Numbered from the stretch's first letter, positions 23,900-32,790 are shown. The stretch: 39,420 nucleotides of DNA from Candidatus Kapaibacterium sp. (GCA_004292595.1 RDXM01000108.1:1-39420), one strand, 5' to 3'. Made by a program: numbers and translations. Notes: generated by a model not told the origin, from the sequence alone.

Positions 23900-25411
23900 T
23901 TAATACGCCACAGCAAAGAGCACACGCCGCTTTGAGGGCTTGCCAGAGTAAATACATACGCCGTCTTCTTCTGGTGCGCCAAGCGGAATGCAGCGAATCG
24001 TGGCTTTGGTTTCTTCTTTGATTTTCTGCTCGGTTTCGTCCGTGCCGTCCCAGTGCGCAAGCACGAAGCCGCTTACCGCGCCTTCGCCGCGTCCCATGAT
24101 TGCTTTGAACTCGTCGTAGCTATCGACATTGCGCGTGTTGGCGGTGCGGAAAGCGAGTGCTTTATTGTACATATTTTGCTGAATTTCCTCCAATAAATTT
24201 TGTACCGTGTCCGCCAGACCTTCGATATTTGCGACGGTTTTCGCGCCTTCTTCGCCACGCTCTTTGTCGCGGCGCGAAACTTCAATCGTGCCATTTTGCA
24301 AATCGCGCTCGCCAAGTGCCAAACGCACCGGAACGCCGCGCAATTCCCAATCGGCAAACTTAAAGCCAGGTGTCATGCCGTCTCGCGTATCGAATTTCAC
24401 CGAAATATCACGCGCTATCAGGCTTTTACGGATTTCGTCCACTTTTGCGGTAATCGCAGCAAGCTGTTCTTCGCTTTTGTAAATCGGCACAATCACCACT
24501 TGAATTGGAGCCAGTTTCGGCGGAACAATCAAACCGTTGTCGTCCGAATGCGCCATGATGAGCGCACCCATAAGGCGCGTACTCACGCCCCACGACGTTC
24601 CCCAGACGTGTTCTAGCTTGTTTTCTTTGTTCGAGAACTGCACGTCGAATGCTTTGGCGAAATTCTGTCCCAAAAAGTGCGATGTTCCTGCTTGCAACGC
24701 CTTTCCATCCTGCATCATTGCTTCGATGCAGTAGGTTTCTTCTGCGCCTGCAAAGCGTTCATTCGCGGTCTTTACGCCTTTGAAGACGGGCAATGCCATA
24801 AATGTTTCGGCAAATTCTGCATACACATCCAGCATCTGCTCAGTTTCTTTCACGGCTTCGTCTGCGCTTGCGTGGGCGGTGTGTCCTTCTTGCCAGAGGA
24901 ATTCGGTTGTCCGCAAAAAGAGGCGCGTCCGCATTTCCCAGCGTACCACGTTTGCCCATTGATTGATGAGCAAGGGCAAGTCGCGGTAGGACTGAATCCA
25001 GTTTTTGTACGTGTTCCAAATCACCGCTTCCGATGTAGGGCGCACAATCAATTCCTCTTCCAAACGCGAGTCGGGGTCTGCCATGAGCGCACCTTTTTTA
25101 TCGGGGTTTGCTTTCAAGCGATAGTGCGTCACAACCGCGCATTCCTTCGCAAAACCTTCGGCGTGTCCTTCCTCTTTTTCAAGGAAACTTTTCGGCACAA
25201 AGAGCGGAAAATAAGCGTTGGTGTGTCCTGTGGCTTTGAACATATCGTCGAGTGCGCGTTGCATTTTTTCCCAAATCGAATAGCCGTAGGGCTTAATCAC
25301 CATGCAGCCACGCACCGCCGAGTTTTCGGCAAGGTCGGCGCGTTTTACAAGGTCGTTATACCATTCGGAATAATTTTCACTGCGTTTCGGGAGGGCGGCT
25401 TTTGTACTCAT
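23900..25411 (-). CDS. proS: prolyl-tRNA synthetase (archaeal/eukaryotic type)
   Basis: 503 residues, class II aminoacyl-tRNA synthetase charging tRNA-Pro. It is the short form without the YbaK-like editing insertion. Visible features are the N-terminus [30 protein letters not shown] (Pro-binding TxE), motif 2 around [21 protein letters not shown], motif 3 [16 protein letters not shown], and an anticodon-binding domain from about residue 285 ([13 protein letters not shown]). The family-typical C-terminal zinc-like end ([10 protein letters not shown] ... [18 protein letters not shown]) is present and complete. This type is normal for Bacteroidota relatives. It lies alone, flanked by repeats on both sides. 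Start at 25411 gives the standard N-terminus. Confidence 0.97.
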   Translation of the reverse strand: MSTKAALPKRSENYSEWYNDLVKRADLAENSAVRGCMVIKPYGYSIWEKMQRALDDMFKATGHTNAYFPLFVPKSFLEKEEGHAEGFAKECAVVTHYRLKANPDKKGALMADPDSRLEEELIVRPTSEAVIWNTYKNWIQSYRDLPLLINQWANVVRWEMRTRLFLRTTEFLWQEGHTAHASADEAVKETEQMLDVYAEFAETFMALPVFKGVKTANERFAGAEETYCIEAMMQDGKALQAGTSHFLGQNFAKAFDVQFSNKENKLEHVWGTSWGVSTRLMGALIMAHSDDNGLIVPPKLAPIQVVIVPIYKSEEQLAAITAKVDEIRKSLIARDISVKFDTRDGMTPGFKFADWELRGVPVRLALGERDLQNGTIEVSRRDKERGEEGAKTVANIEGLADTVQNLLEEIQQNMYNKALAFRTANTRNVDSYDEFKAIMGRGEGAVSGFVLAHWDGTDETEQKIKEETKATIRCIPLGAPEEDGVCIYSGKPSKRRVLFAVAY

Positions 25412-25501
25412 TTTTTCAAAGAAGTGTTAAGTTGTAGGTGTTGAGTTTTATGTTTTTTGGGGATACGACAAAGTCTCTGGAGTCAGGTAATATCAGGCTT
25501 C

Positions 25502-25579
25502 GGTGGCACAGACATTCTTGTCTGTGTTCCTTGCCTGAACGCTTCACCAACATTCACAGACAAGAATGTCTGTGCCACT
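25502..25579 (+). repeat. 78-bp double-palindrome element, copy C
   Basis: Arms 25502-25526 and 25555-25579, core 25527-25554, all the same lengths as other copies. Core orientation as in A and B. The 25 or so bases after it (AATTTTGTCGTGTACTGAG region) match, inverted, the bases before copy D, so these two copies share a flank. It fills much of the 231-bp gap upstream of proS. Confidence 0.92.
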
Positions 25580-25642
25580 CATGAAAGAATTTTGTCGTGT
25601 ACTGAGTTATTTATTGAATTCTGTGTATTGCGCTACTTGTCT

Positions 25643-26239
25643 TTATGCGGTTTGCGGGGAAATCCATTTCGCAACGACTTGGGGTTGATACGACCGCATT
25701 TGCTCAAGTGTATCACGTACCGATGAGCCTACTAGCAGCATAGAACGGTTCTCTTCGCGGAGGAAGCCTTTCTGCACCGTTTCCTGCAAAAATGCTATCA
25801 GTGTATCGTAAAAACCTGCTACGTTCAAGAGTGCGACGGGCTTAGAATGCAGCCCAAGCTGCCCCCACGTGAGCATTTCAAAAAGTTCTTCCAATGTTCC
25901 CATGCCGCCTGGCAGCGCGATGACACCATCGCAAAGTTCATTCATTTTGAGTTTGCGTTCGTGCATGGTTTCGACCAAGTGCAATTCCGCCAGCCGCGTG
26001 TGTGCAAGCTCTCTTCGTTGCAAAAAATGTGGCAGAACGCCAATAACTTCGCCGTTTTTAGACAATGCGCCATCAGCAACTGCGCCCATCAGCCCAACAT
26101 TCGCGCCGCCATACACCAAGCCGATGCCTTGCTCTGCAAGGGTTTTGCCGAGTTCAAAGGCAATGTCTTTGTACACGCCAGTCGCGCCAAAACTTGAGCC
26201 ACAAAAGACAGAAACTCGCTTCATTGGTTGATTGGTCAT
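25643..26239 (-). CDS. LOG-family Rossmann protein (TIGR00730; possible cytokinin riboside 5'-monophosphate phosphoribohydrolase)
   Basis: 198 residues, full length for the LOG family. The nucleotide-binding and catalytic signature PGGMGTLEE is at 110-118, with the accompanying MHERK (92-96), an N-terminal VFCGSSFG and LVYGGANVGLMG. LOG enzymes hydrolyse N6-modified adenosine monophosphates, or more generally nucleoside monophosphates, to base plus ribose 5-phosphate. In bacteria the physiological role is mostly unclear. Either ATG 26239 or 26224 is possible; neither has a good Shine-Dalgarno sequence. It stands between proS and the SAM methyltransferase with repeat-like spacer DNA upstream. 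Confidence 0.93.
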   Translation of the reverse strand: MTNQPMKRVSVFCGSSFGATGVYKDIAFELGKTLAEQGIGLVYGGANVGLMGAVADGALSKNGEVIGVLPHFLQRRELAHTRLAELHLVETMHERKLKMNELCDGVIALPGGMGTLEELFEMLTWGQLGLHSKPVALLNVAGFYDTLIAFLQETVQKGFLREENRSMLLVGSSVRDTLEQMRSYQPQVVAKWISPQTA

Positions 26240-26308
26240 TAGTTACTTGGTGTTTGGTTATTTGGTCGTAGAAATGTCTTCAAACCTTTATCCCTTTGCC
26301 CTCATCCT

Positions 26309-27193
26309 TCATCCTTTTTTTGCCGCTTCCATAAAGAGCGAATCTGCTTTGCGCACCGTTCCTTGCGGCGTGGAATCAAGGAGATAGCTGGAAAAATTGG
26401 GAATGCGGCTTTCATCGAAGCGGCAGACGCGAATATCGCTGAAACCAACTTCGCGTAAAAGCTGTCCAAGCGAGATTCTATCATACATCCAGAGGTGCAG
26501 CTCGCCCGAAGAACGGAAAAGACTTTCCTTGAACGCCGCCGCCGCACCAGAACCCGCCAAAAGCCGCACCGCAGCTTGCGCCAATGCCTCACGTACTTTC
26601 TGAATAAGGAACGACGGGCTTTTGGAAAGAACTTTTTGGAGTAATGATTTCTGTGCAGAATGTTGTGCAGAGTGTTGTGCACCTTGCTGCGGAGAAGCCT
26701 GATTCTGCGCTACTTTCAGCCATTCCTCTGCTTCATCGCCGATACGCTCGACGAGATATTCTGCATTCTGCAAATTCGGACGCAAAATATACGCGCCCAT
26801 TTCGCCGCCAACTTTCGTGCGCACCATTTGGTCGAGCAGTTCCAGTATCATCCACTCGTGATTTTGTGCGGTGTTTGGGCTGGTTGTGGTGCTGGACATT
26901 TCATCCAGCAAGCGCACATATTCGCGGGCTTTATTTTCCAAATCTGGCACCACAACCCGCACAATTCCGCCCTTTTTCAACACCCGAAACTGCTCTTGGA
27001 GCGAGATGCGGGCGTGGTGCGGCGTGAGATGCTCCAGCACGTGCGAGGTGTAGGCGGCATCGAAGCTGTTCTCGGCGTAGGGAAGCCCTTTGCGGAGGTC
27101 GTAGGCGCGTACTTCGGGCGCAGTCGAAACGAGGTCAATGTTTGTCCACGCGGGATGAAAATGCCCGCCGCAGCCGATATTGAGAAGGTTCAT
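26309..27193 (-). CDS. class I SAM-dependent methyltransferase (type 11 like)
   Basis: 294 residues from the ATG at 27193 (MNLLNIGCGGHFHPAWTNID). The frame is open farther upstream only because it reads through the 78-bp repeat, so that extension is not native. SAM-binding motif I is LNIGCGG, followed by the acidic residue in NIDLV, then SFDAAYTSHVLEHLTP and VLKKGGIVRVVVPDLE (motifs II/III). This arrangement is common among methyltransferases in polysaccharide clusters. Residues about 160-180 hold a Gln/His/Ser repeat (AQHSAQHSAQKS) from a 12-bp tandem repeat. The C-terminal half is a substrate lid of unknown specificity. Glycan methylation is inferred from the glycosyltransferase genes just upstream. 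Confidence 0.85.
   Translation of the reverse strand: MNLLNIGCGGHFHPAWTNIDLVSTAPEVRAYDLRKGLPYAENSFDAAYTSHVLEHLTPHHARISLQEQFRVLKKGGIVRVVVPDLENKAREYVRLLDEMSSTTTSPNTAQNHEWMILELLDQMVRTKVGGEMGAYILRPNLQNAEYLVERIGDEAEEWLKVAQNQASPQQGAQHSAQHSAQKSLLQKVLSKSPSFLIQKVREALAQAAVRLLAGSGAAAAFKESLFRSSGELHLWMYDRISLGQLLREVGFSDIRVCRFDESRIPNFSSYLLDSTPQGTVRKADSLFMEAAKKG
26652..26687 (-). repeat. in-frame 12-bp tandem repeat (3 units)
   Basis: TGTGCAGAATGT, TGTGCAGAGTGT and TGTGCACCTTGC follow each other (plus-strand reading). In the gene they encode AQHS repeated twice with a diverged third unit, in a linker of the methyltransferase. Confidence 0.8.
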
Positions 27194-27250
27194 GAACGAT
27201 GGAAGATGAGGATACACGTTTAGCTCAGTACACAACAAAATTTCTTCAGT

Positions 27251-27328
27251 AGTGGCACAGACATTCTTGTCTGTGAGTATTGGTGCAGGTTTCAAGCGAT
27301 GAACACAGACAGGAATGTCTGTGCCACT
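27251..27328 (-). repeat. 78-bp double-palindrome element, copy D (reverse core)
   Basis: Arms 27251-27275 and 27304-27328 with a 28-bp core. The core reads in the opposite orientation to copies A-C. It lies between the GT2 gene and the methyltransferase and supplies the spurious upstream reading frame of the latter. Confidence 0.92.
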
Positions 27329-27360
27329 GAAGCCTGATTGTACCTATTGACTCTGTTCAT

Positions 27361-28104
27361 TTATTTTTTACTATTTCTTGCTGGCAAGCGCCGAGAACGC
27401 CCAAAGAGCGAGGAAAATCGCAGCTTCCAGACGAGCCATGCTGCTTCCCCAATAATATTTTTGCTCATTTTGGAAACGCCGTTTAATCTATCGACAAACA
27501 CAATCGGTATTTCCACAATACGTGCGCCGCGTTTCCAGCATTTGAAGTTCATTTCAATTTGAAACGCATAGCCGTTGGAATGGATAGCTTTCAAGTTGAT
27601 TGTCCGCAAAATATCCACGCGGAAGCACTTGTAGCCGCCTGTTGCGTCGTGGATGGGCATTCGCGTAACCCAGCGTGTGTACTGGTTTGCGAACCAACTG
27701 AGCAAGAGGCGTTGCATGGGCCAGTTCACCACATTTACGCCCGTCAAGTAGCGTGAACCCAGCACCACATCTGCGTTTTCGATTGCTTCCAAAAACTTGG
27801 GAATTTCTTTCGGGTCGTGTGAAAAATCAGCATCCATCTCGAAAACGAGGTCGTAATTGCGCTCAATCGCGTAGAGAAATCCTTCGCAGTATGCCGTTCC
27901 CAAGCCCAGCTTTCCTGCGCGTTGTAGCAAATGCACACGCGTCTCGGTTTGCTGCATTTCCTTCACCAATGCGGCAGTGCCATCGGGAGAATTATCATCC
28001 ACAACGAGAATTTCTACAAGCGGATGCACCTCCAAGACCGCACGGGTAATGGCGCGGACGTTATCGCTTTCGTTGTAGGTGGGAATAATGATAAGAATTT
28101 TCAT
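27361..28104 (-). CDS. GT2 glycosyltransferase, polyprenol-phosphate mannose/glucose synthase (DPM1-like)
   Basis: 247 residues from the ATG at 28104 (MKILIIIPTYNESDNVRAIT). Motifs of the dolichyl/polyprenyl-phosphate mannosyltransferase group are ILVVDDNSPDGTA (nucleotide-binding Asp-Asp), GLGTAYCEGF, the metal-binding MDADFSHDP, DVVLGSRYLTG and GGYKCFRVDIL. The C-terminus ends LFGRSRR with no membrane helices, as in the soluble DPM1 type. It transfers a hexose from GDP- or UDP-sugar to a lipid carrier, supplying donors for surface glycosylation. It follows the polyprenyl-phosphate sugar transferase gene by 121 bp on the same strand. Sugar identity is not readable. Confidence 0.92.
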   Translation of the reverse strand: MKILIIIPTYNESDNVRAITRAVLEVHPLVEILVVDDNSPDGTAALVKEMQQTETRVHLLQRAGKLGLGTAYCEGFLYAIERNYDLVFEMDADFSHDPKEIPKFLEAIENADVVLGSRYLTGVNVVNWPMQRLLLSWFANQYTRWVTRMPIHDATGGYKCFRVDILRTINLKAIHSNGYAFQIEMNFKCWKRGARIVEIPIVFVDRLNGVSKMSKNIIGEAAWLVWKLRFSSLFGRSRRLPARNSKK

Positions 28105-28225
28105 GAGCAAATATTCAAAGAGAGGGGAGGAAAAGATGAGGGGTGAAATCTGAGGGCTGAAGCAAGGAAAGAAGCGGCTTCCCAGCAAAAACTTCCTCCT
28201 TCATATTTCAACCTTCATCCTTTCG

Positions 28226-29809
28226 TCAAGTTCTTCCATGCCCTTTGATAACACGAACAACCGTGCGGGCAATAATTTCAAGGTCGAGACGAAACGAGAC
28301 ATTTTCGATGTAGTAAAAATCGTAAATGAGTCGCTCACGAATCGCATCAATGCTTTCTTGGTATTGCAAATAGTTGTAGCTCACTTGCCACCAGCCCGTG
28401 AGTCCTGGACGCACCTTGTGGCGGCGCGGGTAGTAGGGAATTGCAGCAGTGAAACGTTCTACAAAAAGCGGCATTTCTGGGCGCGGACCGACAAGACTCA
28501 TATCGCCCTTTAAAATGTTTATCATTTGCGGAATTTCATCTAAATGTGTCTTGCGAATAAGCCGCCCGAAGCGCGTTACGCGGGCATCATTGACCTGCGT
28601 AAATCCAATTTTCTTTTCCGAGCCTGCGTACATGGAGCGAAATTTATACATCATAAAGGGAGTGTTGTAGCGTCCAATGCGTGGTTGTCGGAAAATCGCG
28701 CCGCCAGGAGTTTCGAGTTTGACAATAAGCGCAATCAAGAGCCACAGCGGCGAACCCAGCACCAATACGAGCAAACTCACGATAATATCAATGATGCGCT
28801 TGATAGCTCGCTGCCACGGGGTCATAATTTGCGAACTGATTTCGATAAGCGAAATGCCGTAAATATGCTGTGCGCGGGTTTGTCCAGAGAAAATTTCGTA
28901 GAGGTCGGGAACAATTTTCATCGTGATATTCCGCTCTTCGCACTCGCCCGCAATACGCAGCAGTTCCTCGTGGTTGGGGGCTTCGACGGCAACGATGATG
29001 CTGTCTGGCTTCGCGGTATCAAGAATGGTGGCGGCTTCGGCAAATGTTCCTAAAATAGGCATGGTTGCGGTGAAGTGTCCTTGATAACTTGCCAGCCATT
29101 TTTCTAATTCCGCCGCTTCGTTCATAACAATACCAACGGGCTGAAACCCAAATGCTGGTGCGTGATGCAGCGATTCGACAAGCGAAGAAATATTTTCCGC
29201 ACAACCGAAGAGAATCACGCGAAAGCTGATAATTCCTCGCTTGCGAAAGATATTTTGCAAAACGCGAGCAGTAATGCGCCCACCAGCGACGCTGAGAAAA
29301 AAAGCGAACCAGTACATCAAGACCAGAAGCCGCGTATTTGCTGCATTGCTGAGGTCATCCAGAAAAATCACGATGCCAAGCAGACAGCTTCCTAAAAACG
29401 TCACGCGCAAAATAGTAAAAAATTCATCGAAGGTCGAGCGCACGTACCAATCGGCATACAAGCCCGAAAACCAAAATACCGTGAGCCAATATCCCAACAA
29501 AGCAATTCCAGCAAACGCTAGAAACCACGAGCTTTCCGAGCTGACAAAAGGCTGCGTAAAAACGGTAACAGACGTTTCAAAGAACCCACTATAAAAGCGC
29601 AATGCGTAATAGACCACAAAACTGAGTCCGTAGCCCAGCACGTCAAATACAAGCTGGTAGGTGCGCGGCGAGCGCGGCACAAACAAGCATTTTCGCGCTT
29701 CTTCGGGAATTCGTACAGGTACAGCCGCAGAATCTTCCGAAGAAAATGGTTCTTGGGAAGAAGGCGCGGAAGCGGTATGAAGAGAAGATTGTGTGCGAGG
29801 TGGTTGCAT
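28226..29809 (-). CDS. polyprenyl-phosphate sugar-1-phosphate transferase (exopolysaccharide initiating enzyme, WbaP/WcaJ-like)
   Basis: 527 residues. A Ser/Pro/Gln-rich cytoplasmic N-terminus (1-45) is followed by four or five transmembrane helices (about 50-190) and a CoA-binding-like Rossmann region (about 195-320, VILFGCAENISSLVESL). A further helix and the bacterial sugar transferase domain (about 325-527) complete it. That domain has KRIIDIIVSLLVLVLGSPLW, GGAIFRQPRIGRY, MYKFRSMY, LIRKTHLDEIPQMINILKGD, MSLVGPRPE and RHKVRPGLTGWWQV, all core motifs. It loads a hexose-1-phosphate on undecaprenyl phosphate, the first committed step of exopolysaccharide or O-antigen units. The start at 29809 gives a natural N-terminus. 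Neighbouring GT2 and ligase genes support a glycan role. Confidence 0.94.
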   Translation of the reverse strand: MQPPRTQSSLHTASAPSSQEPFSSEDSAAVPVRIPEEARKCLFVPRSPRTYQLVFDVLGYGLSFVVYYALRFYSGFFETSVTVFTQPFVSSESSWFLAFAGIALLGYWLTVFWFSGLYADWYVRSTFDEFFTILRVTFLGSCLLGIVIFLDDLSNAANTRLLVLMYWFAFFLSVAGGRITARVLQNIFRKRGIISFRVILFGCAENISSLVESLHHAPAFGFQPVGIVMNEAAELEKWLASYQGHFTATMPILGTFAEAATILDTAKPDSIIVAVEAPNHEELLRIAGECEERNITMKIVPDLYEIFSGQTRAQHIYGISLIEISSQIMTPWQRAIKRIIDIIVSLLVLVLGSPLWLLIALIVKLETPGGAIFRQPRIGRYNTPFMMYKFRSMYAGSEKKIGFTQVNDARVTRFGRLIRKTHLDEIPQMINILKGDMSLVGPRPEMPLFVERFTAAIPYYPRRHKVRPGLTGWWQVSYNYLQYQESIDAIRERLIYDFYYIENVSFRLDLEIIARTVVRVIKGHGRT

Positions 29810-29981
29810 TCAAGTAATCGTCGTTACGGGCGGTCAATGATGGCGCATATATGCTCCATTCCAGTTGCAAATATAGAACTCTTCAGGGAAACACGCAATG
29901 CAGCAATGGAAATTCCTTTGGAAAGGAGGAAGGTACTTGTAAGATTTTGTTGGAAAAGAAGAATCGAAAAGATAAAATATT

Positions 29982-30059
29982 CAGTGGCACAGACATTCCT
30001 GTCTGTGAACTTTTGTGCGGGTTTTAAGCGATAAACACAGACAAGAATGTCTGTGCCAC
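29982..30059 (-). repeat. 78-bp double-palindrome element, copy E (reverse core)
   Basis: Arms 29982-30006 and 30035-30059, 28-bp core in the same reverse orientation as copy D. Left arm has CATTCCTG for CATTCTTG. It lies in the 280-bp gap between the hotdog thioesterase and the sugar-transferase gene. I see nothing else in that gap. Confidence 0.92.
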
Positions 30060-30089
30060 TATTGACACCACTCATTTTTATCATATCGC

Positions 30090-30512
30090 CTACACGTCCA
30101 GAACTGCTATCGTCAGGCGGCTAATACACACGAGGTCGTCGTGTTCATTGGTAATGGTAATTTCCCACACCTGCGTTGTGCGTCCGATGTGGCGTGGTGT
30201 GGCGCGTCCTATTACAAAGCCGCTTCGCACCGAGCGAATATGATTGGCATTGATTTCCAAGCCCACACAGGTTTGCTCATTCGGGTTCACGCACAAAAAC
30301 GCACCAAAACTGCCCAGCGTTTCTGCCAATACAACTGAAGCGCCGCCATGCAGCAAGCCTGCTGGCTGATGTGTGCGCTTATCCACAGGCATTCGCGCTT
30401 CCAAGTAATCATCGCCGATGGCGGTAATTTCAATGCCCAAATGCTCCACCATTGTATTCTTGGTGAAGGGAAGTAATTGCTCAATGTTTGGGTGTGTGAA
30501 CCAGATTGCCAT
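30090..30512 (-). CDS. hotdog-fold acyl-CoA thioesterase (PaaI/MenI-like)
   Basis: 140 residues, single hotdog domain. The catalytic segment GLLHGGASVVLAETLGS (52-68) carries the family HGG and the general-base Glu64. The end shows GLEINANHIRSVRSG and a final TRTTQVWEITI-like strand pattern. This layout (HGGxxxxLxExxxS, GLxINxNH) matches the bacterial 1,4-dihydroxy-2-naphthoyl-CoA and phenylacetyl-CoA thioesterase group (YdiI/MenI/PaaI). The menaquinone role is plausible for this lineage but no men genes are near. It precedes the repeat E region and lies 68 bp after the smpB stop on the same strand. Confidence 0.88.
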   Translation of the reverse strand: MAIWFTHPNIEQLLPFTKNTMVEHLGIEITAIGDDYLEARMPVDKRTHQPAGLLHGGASVVLAETLGSFGAFLCVNPNEQTCVGLEINANHIRSVRSGFVIGRATPRHIGRTTQVWEITITNEHDDLVCISRLTIAVLDV

Positions 30513-30580
30513 ACTGAATCAAAGGTAGTGGTGAATGGAGGACGGTTAGTGTGAAATGATGCTGAAAGCACCGACGCAGA

Positions 30581-31123
30581 CTACTCATCAAAGCTGCCGC
30601 GCCGCAACGATCTTTGTGCATCTCGTTCTTTGATGGATTCTCGCTTGTCATATTTTGCTTTGCCTTTAGAAATGCCTAATTCTACCTTTGCATATGGTCC
30701 TGAAAAATAGACCGAAAGCGGCACGAGCGTATAGCCTTTTTCCTGCACCCGCGAGTAGAGTTTTTGAATCTGTGTGCGCTTCAAAAGCAGCTTGCGTGGG
30801 CGCACGGGAACGTGGTTGAAGAGATTTCCCTGTTCGTAGTGGCTGATGTGAATACCATGCGCAAAAAGCTCTGGTTGCAGCTTTCCCTCGAACATTGCAA
30901 ACGAATCTTGCAAATTGCATTTGCCCGCCCGTAAGGATTTTACTTCTGTTCCTTGCAGCATAATTCCCACTTCCAGCGTTTCGGTAATGAAGTAGTCATG
31001 CCGTGCCTTACGGTTTTGCGCTACACTTTTTTGTGGACGTGCAGCACGGTCGGCAGCCGTTGTACCAGAAGAACTGCCAGAAGAAGAGCTTAATTTGCTT
31101 TGTGTATGAGTATTTTTTGCCAT
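30581..31123 (-). CDS. smpB: SsrA-binding protein SmpB
   Basis: 180 residues from the ATG at 31123 (MAKNTHTQSKLSSSSG). SmpB carries tmRNA to stalled ribosomes in trans-translation. The core begins near residue 35 with NRKARHDYFITETLEVGIML, then QGTEVKSLRAGKCNLQDSFA, PVRPRKLLLKRTQIQKL and GYTLVPLSVYF. The basic C-terminal tail is KAKYDKRESIKERD-AQRSL. The Ser/Ala/Arg-rich N-terminal 30 residues exceed the usual length (about 150-160 total) and contain a 12-bp DNA repeat (31065-31088). The tmRNA gene is not in the window. It lies between a small hypothetical gene and the thioesterase. Confidence 0.96.
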   Translation of the reverse strand: MAKNTHTQSKLSSSSGSSSGTTAADRAARPQKSVAQNRKARHDYFITETLEVGIMLQGTEVKSLRAGKCNLQDSFAMFEGKLQPELFAHGIHISHYEQGNLFNHVPVRPRKLLLKRTQIQKLYSRVQEKGYTLVPLSVYFSGPYAKVELGISKGKAKYDKRESIKERDAQRSLRRGSFDE

Positions 31124-31194
31124 GGAGGAAATAGGATGAAAAAGATGCAATGCCGAATATGAAGAGGCAAAAAGCAGAATGGCATCATGCGACG

Positions 31195-31467
31195 CTACAT
31201 CATGCTGAACTGCAACGCCTCGCGCATTTCGGGCGTAATATCTTCTTTCTGGAGCGGAATGTGTATCGTCAGTAAGCGTTCTTCATCGCGATAAGTAATG
31301 CGTAATTCACTCAGAAACTCATTATATTCGCTATCGGCAACATCGTTCAAGCCAATAGTTTTCAGCATACTAGATGGATTATCGGGGTCGAAGCCGTCAT
31401 CTTCGCGTGTCAAAATAAGTGCGCCTAATATCGGGGCATAGCGGACGGAGGTAAAAAATCCTAGCAT
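31195..31467 (-). CDS. small hypothetical protein
   Basis: 90 residues, acidic and soluble apart from a mildly hydrophobic start (MLGFFTSVRYAPILGALILT). It has no cysteine, His cluster or recognised motif. The middle contains DDGFDPDNPSSML. The end is a beta-alpha pattern (LRITYRDEERLLTIHIPL, ITPEMREALQFSMM). It sits in same-strand order between mraY (61 bp upstream) and smpB (71 bp downstream), with no other frame of comparable quality in the interval. Co-transcription with these genes is likely. I do not recognise a family, and expression is assumed only from context and codon use. Confidence 0.6.
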   Translation of the reverse strand: MLGFFTSVRYAPILGALILTREDDGFDPDNPSSMLKTIGLNDVADSEYNEFLSELRITYRDEERLLTIHIPLQKEDITPEMREALQFSMM

Positions 31468-31528
31468 AACAAGTATTCAAAAAATGATAAAAAAATCTTT
31501 TGGAGATACATTGCCACAAAACCTGATT

Positions 31529-32659
31529 TTATCGAACTTTGAACGTCGCCATGGTAATAATTGCGAGCAACGTTGCGATGATATAAAAGCGCGAAACGAT
31601 TTTTGATTCGTGCCAGCCACTTTTTTCAAAATGATGATGCAAAGGTGCAATCTTGAAAATACGCCGTCCTTCGCCGTATTTGCGCTTGGTGTAGCGGAAA
31701 TAACTCACTTGAATAATAACCGATACTGTTTCAGCGAAAAACACTCCACCCAAAATTGGCAAGAGTAGTTCTTTTTTGACTAAAATACACAAACCCCCAA
31801 GCGCACCGCCAAGCGCAAGCGAGCCTGTATCGCCCATGAATACTTGCGCTGGATAGGCATTGAACCACAAAAAGCCAAGTGCCGCGCCGATAAGGGCAGC
31901 GCAAAAAATTGTTAGCTCGTCCGAGCCGCGTAAATGCACGATGTTGAGGTAATTTGCAAATTTCGCATTGCCAGAAACATAGCAAATCACCGAGAGCGCG
32001 AGCGCAGAAATCCCGACCGTGCCGATAGCAAGCCCATCTAAGCCATCGGTGAGATTAACGGCATTCGAGGTTGCGGTAAGAACAAAAATGACCATTGGCA
32101 CATACAAAATACTAAAATCAAAGTTTGTATTTTTCAAAAAGGGAATGGTTGTCAGCGTTTTTAATTGCACAAACCCCGCACCAAACCATTCGGGAAAGAA
32201 GTAAATACTGCCGCCAAGCACCAAGCCGATTCCTACTTGTCCAACAATTTTGTAGCGTCCGATTAAGCCTTTTTTGTATTTTTTTACCACTTTCAAATAA
32301 TCATCCAAGAAGCCGACAGCACCCAGCCACGCCGTTACGAGCATAATCAGAGCAACGTAGGGATTGAGGATATTCGCCCAGAGCAGCGTCGGTACAAGCA
32401 GCGCGGAGAGGACAATCAAGCCGCCCATCGTCGGTGTGCCTTTTTTGCTTGCGTGATTTCCTGTGCCAGCAAGTTCGATTTTTTCTTGTTCGCCGAGTTG
32501 ATTGCGCTTGAGGGCGCGAATGATATACGGACCAATGACGAAACTAATAAACAACGCCGTAATTGCCGCTGCCGCCGCACGGAACGAAATGTATTGAAAC
32601 ACACCAAAGCCTGGCGGTGCAAAGGTTTGTTGAATGTACTGTGCGAGGTAATAGAGCAT
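31529..32659 (-). CDS. mraY: phospho-N-acetylmuramoyl-pentapeptide-transferase
   Basis: 376 residues from the ATG at 32659 (MLYYLAQYIQQTF). The frame is open beyond it only through the upstream terminator hairpin. MraY makes lipid I by transferring phospho-MurNAc-pentapeptide to undecaprenyl phosphate in the inner membrane. Motifs include KKGTPTMGGLIV, WLGAVGFLDDYLKV (catalytic Asp pair), NAVNLTDGLDGLA, FMGDTGSLALGG and the C-terminal PLHHHFEKSGW. About ten transmembrane helices are visible. It is not embedded in a mur/fts cluster here; neighbours are a surface-polymer ligase-like gene and smpB. That separation from the division cluster is unusual in many bacteria, but not unique. Confidence 0.96.
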   Translation of the reverse strand: MLYYLAQYIQQTFAPPGFGVFQYISFRAAAAAITALFISFVIGPYIIRALKRNQLGEQEKIELAGTGNHASKKGTPTMGGLIVLSALLVPTLLWANILNPYVALIMLVTAWLGAVGFLDDYLKVVKKYKKGLIGRYKIVGQVGIGLVLGGSIYFFPEWFGAGFVQLKTLTTIPFLKNTNFDFSILYVPMVIFVLTATSNAVNLTDGLDGLAIGTVGISALALSVICYVSGNAKFANYLNIVHLRGSDELTIFCAALIGAALGFLWFNAYPAQVFMGDTGSLALGGALGGLCILVKKELLLPILGGVFFAETVSVIIQVSYFRYTKRKYGEGRRIFKIAPLHHHFEKSGWHESKIVSRFYIIATLLAIITMATFKVR

Positions 32660-32790
32660 AAAAATGAAGCTAAATGAAAGCGTAATGTATACGATATGTG
32701 TGCGATAGATTGTGCGGGTTTTGAGGTCAATACAGATGTGCTTTCCACTCACTGCACGAAGGGGCAAAGATACGGACAAAGCAGGGAAAT

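Noticed and set aside
27194-27295. N-terminal extension of the SAM methyltransferase
   Set aside because: It is translation of the 78-bp repeat; the SAM fold starts at the internal ATG (27193).
1-30059. CRISPR array, suggested by repeated palindromic units
   Set aside because: Copies are kilobases apart with no regular spacers and no cas genes.
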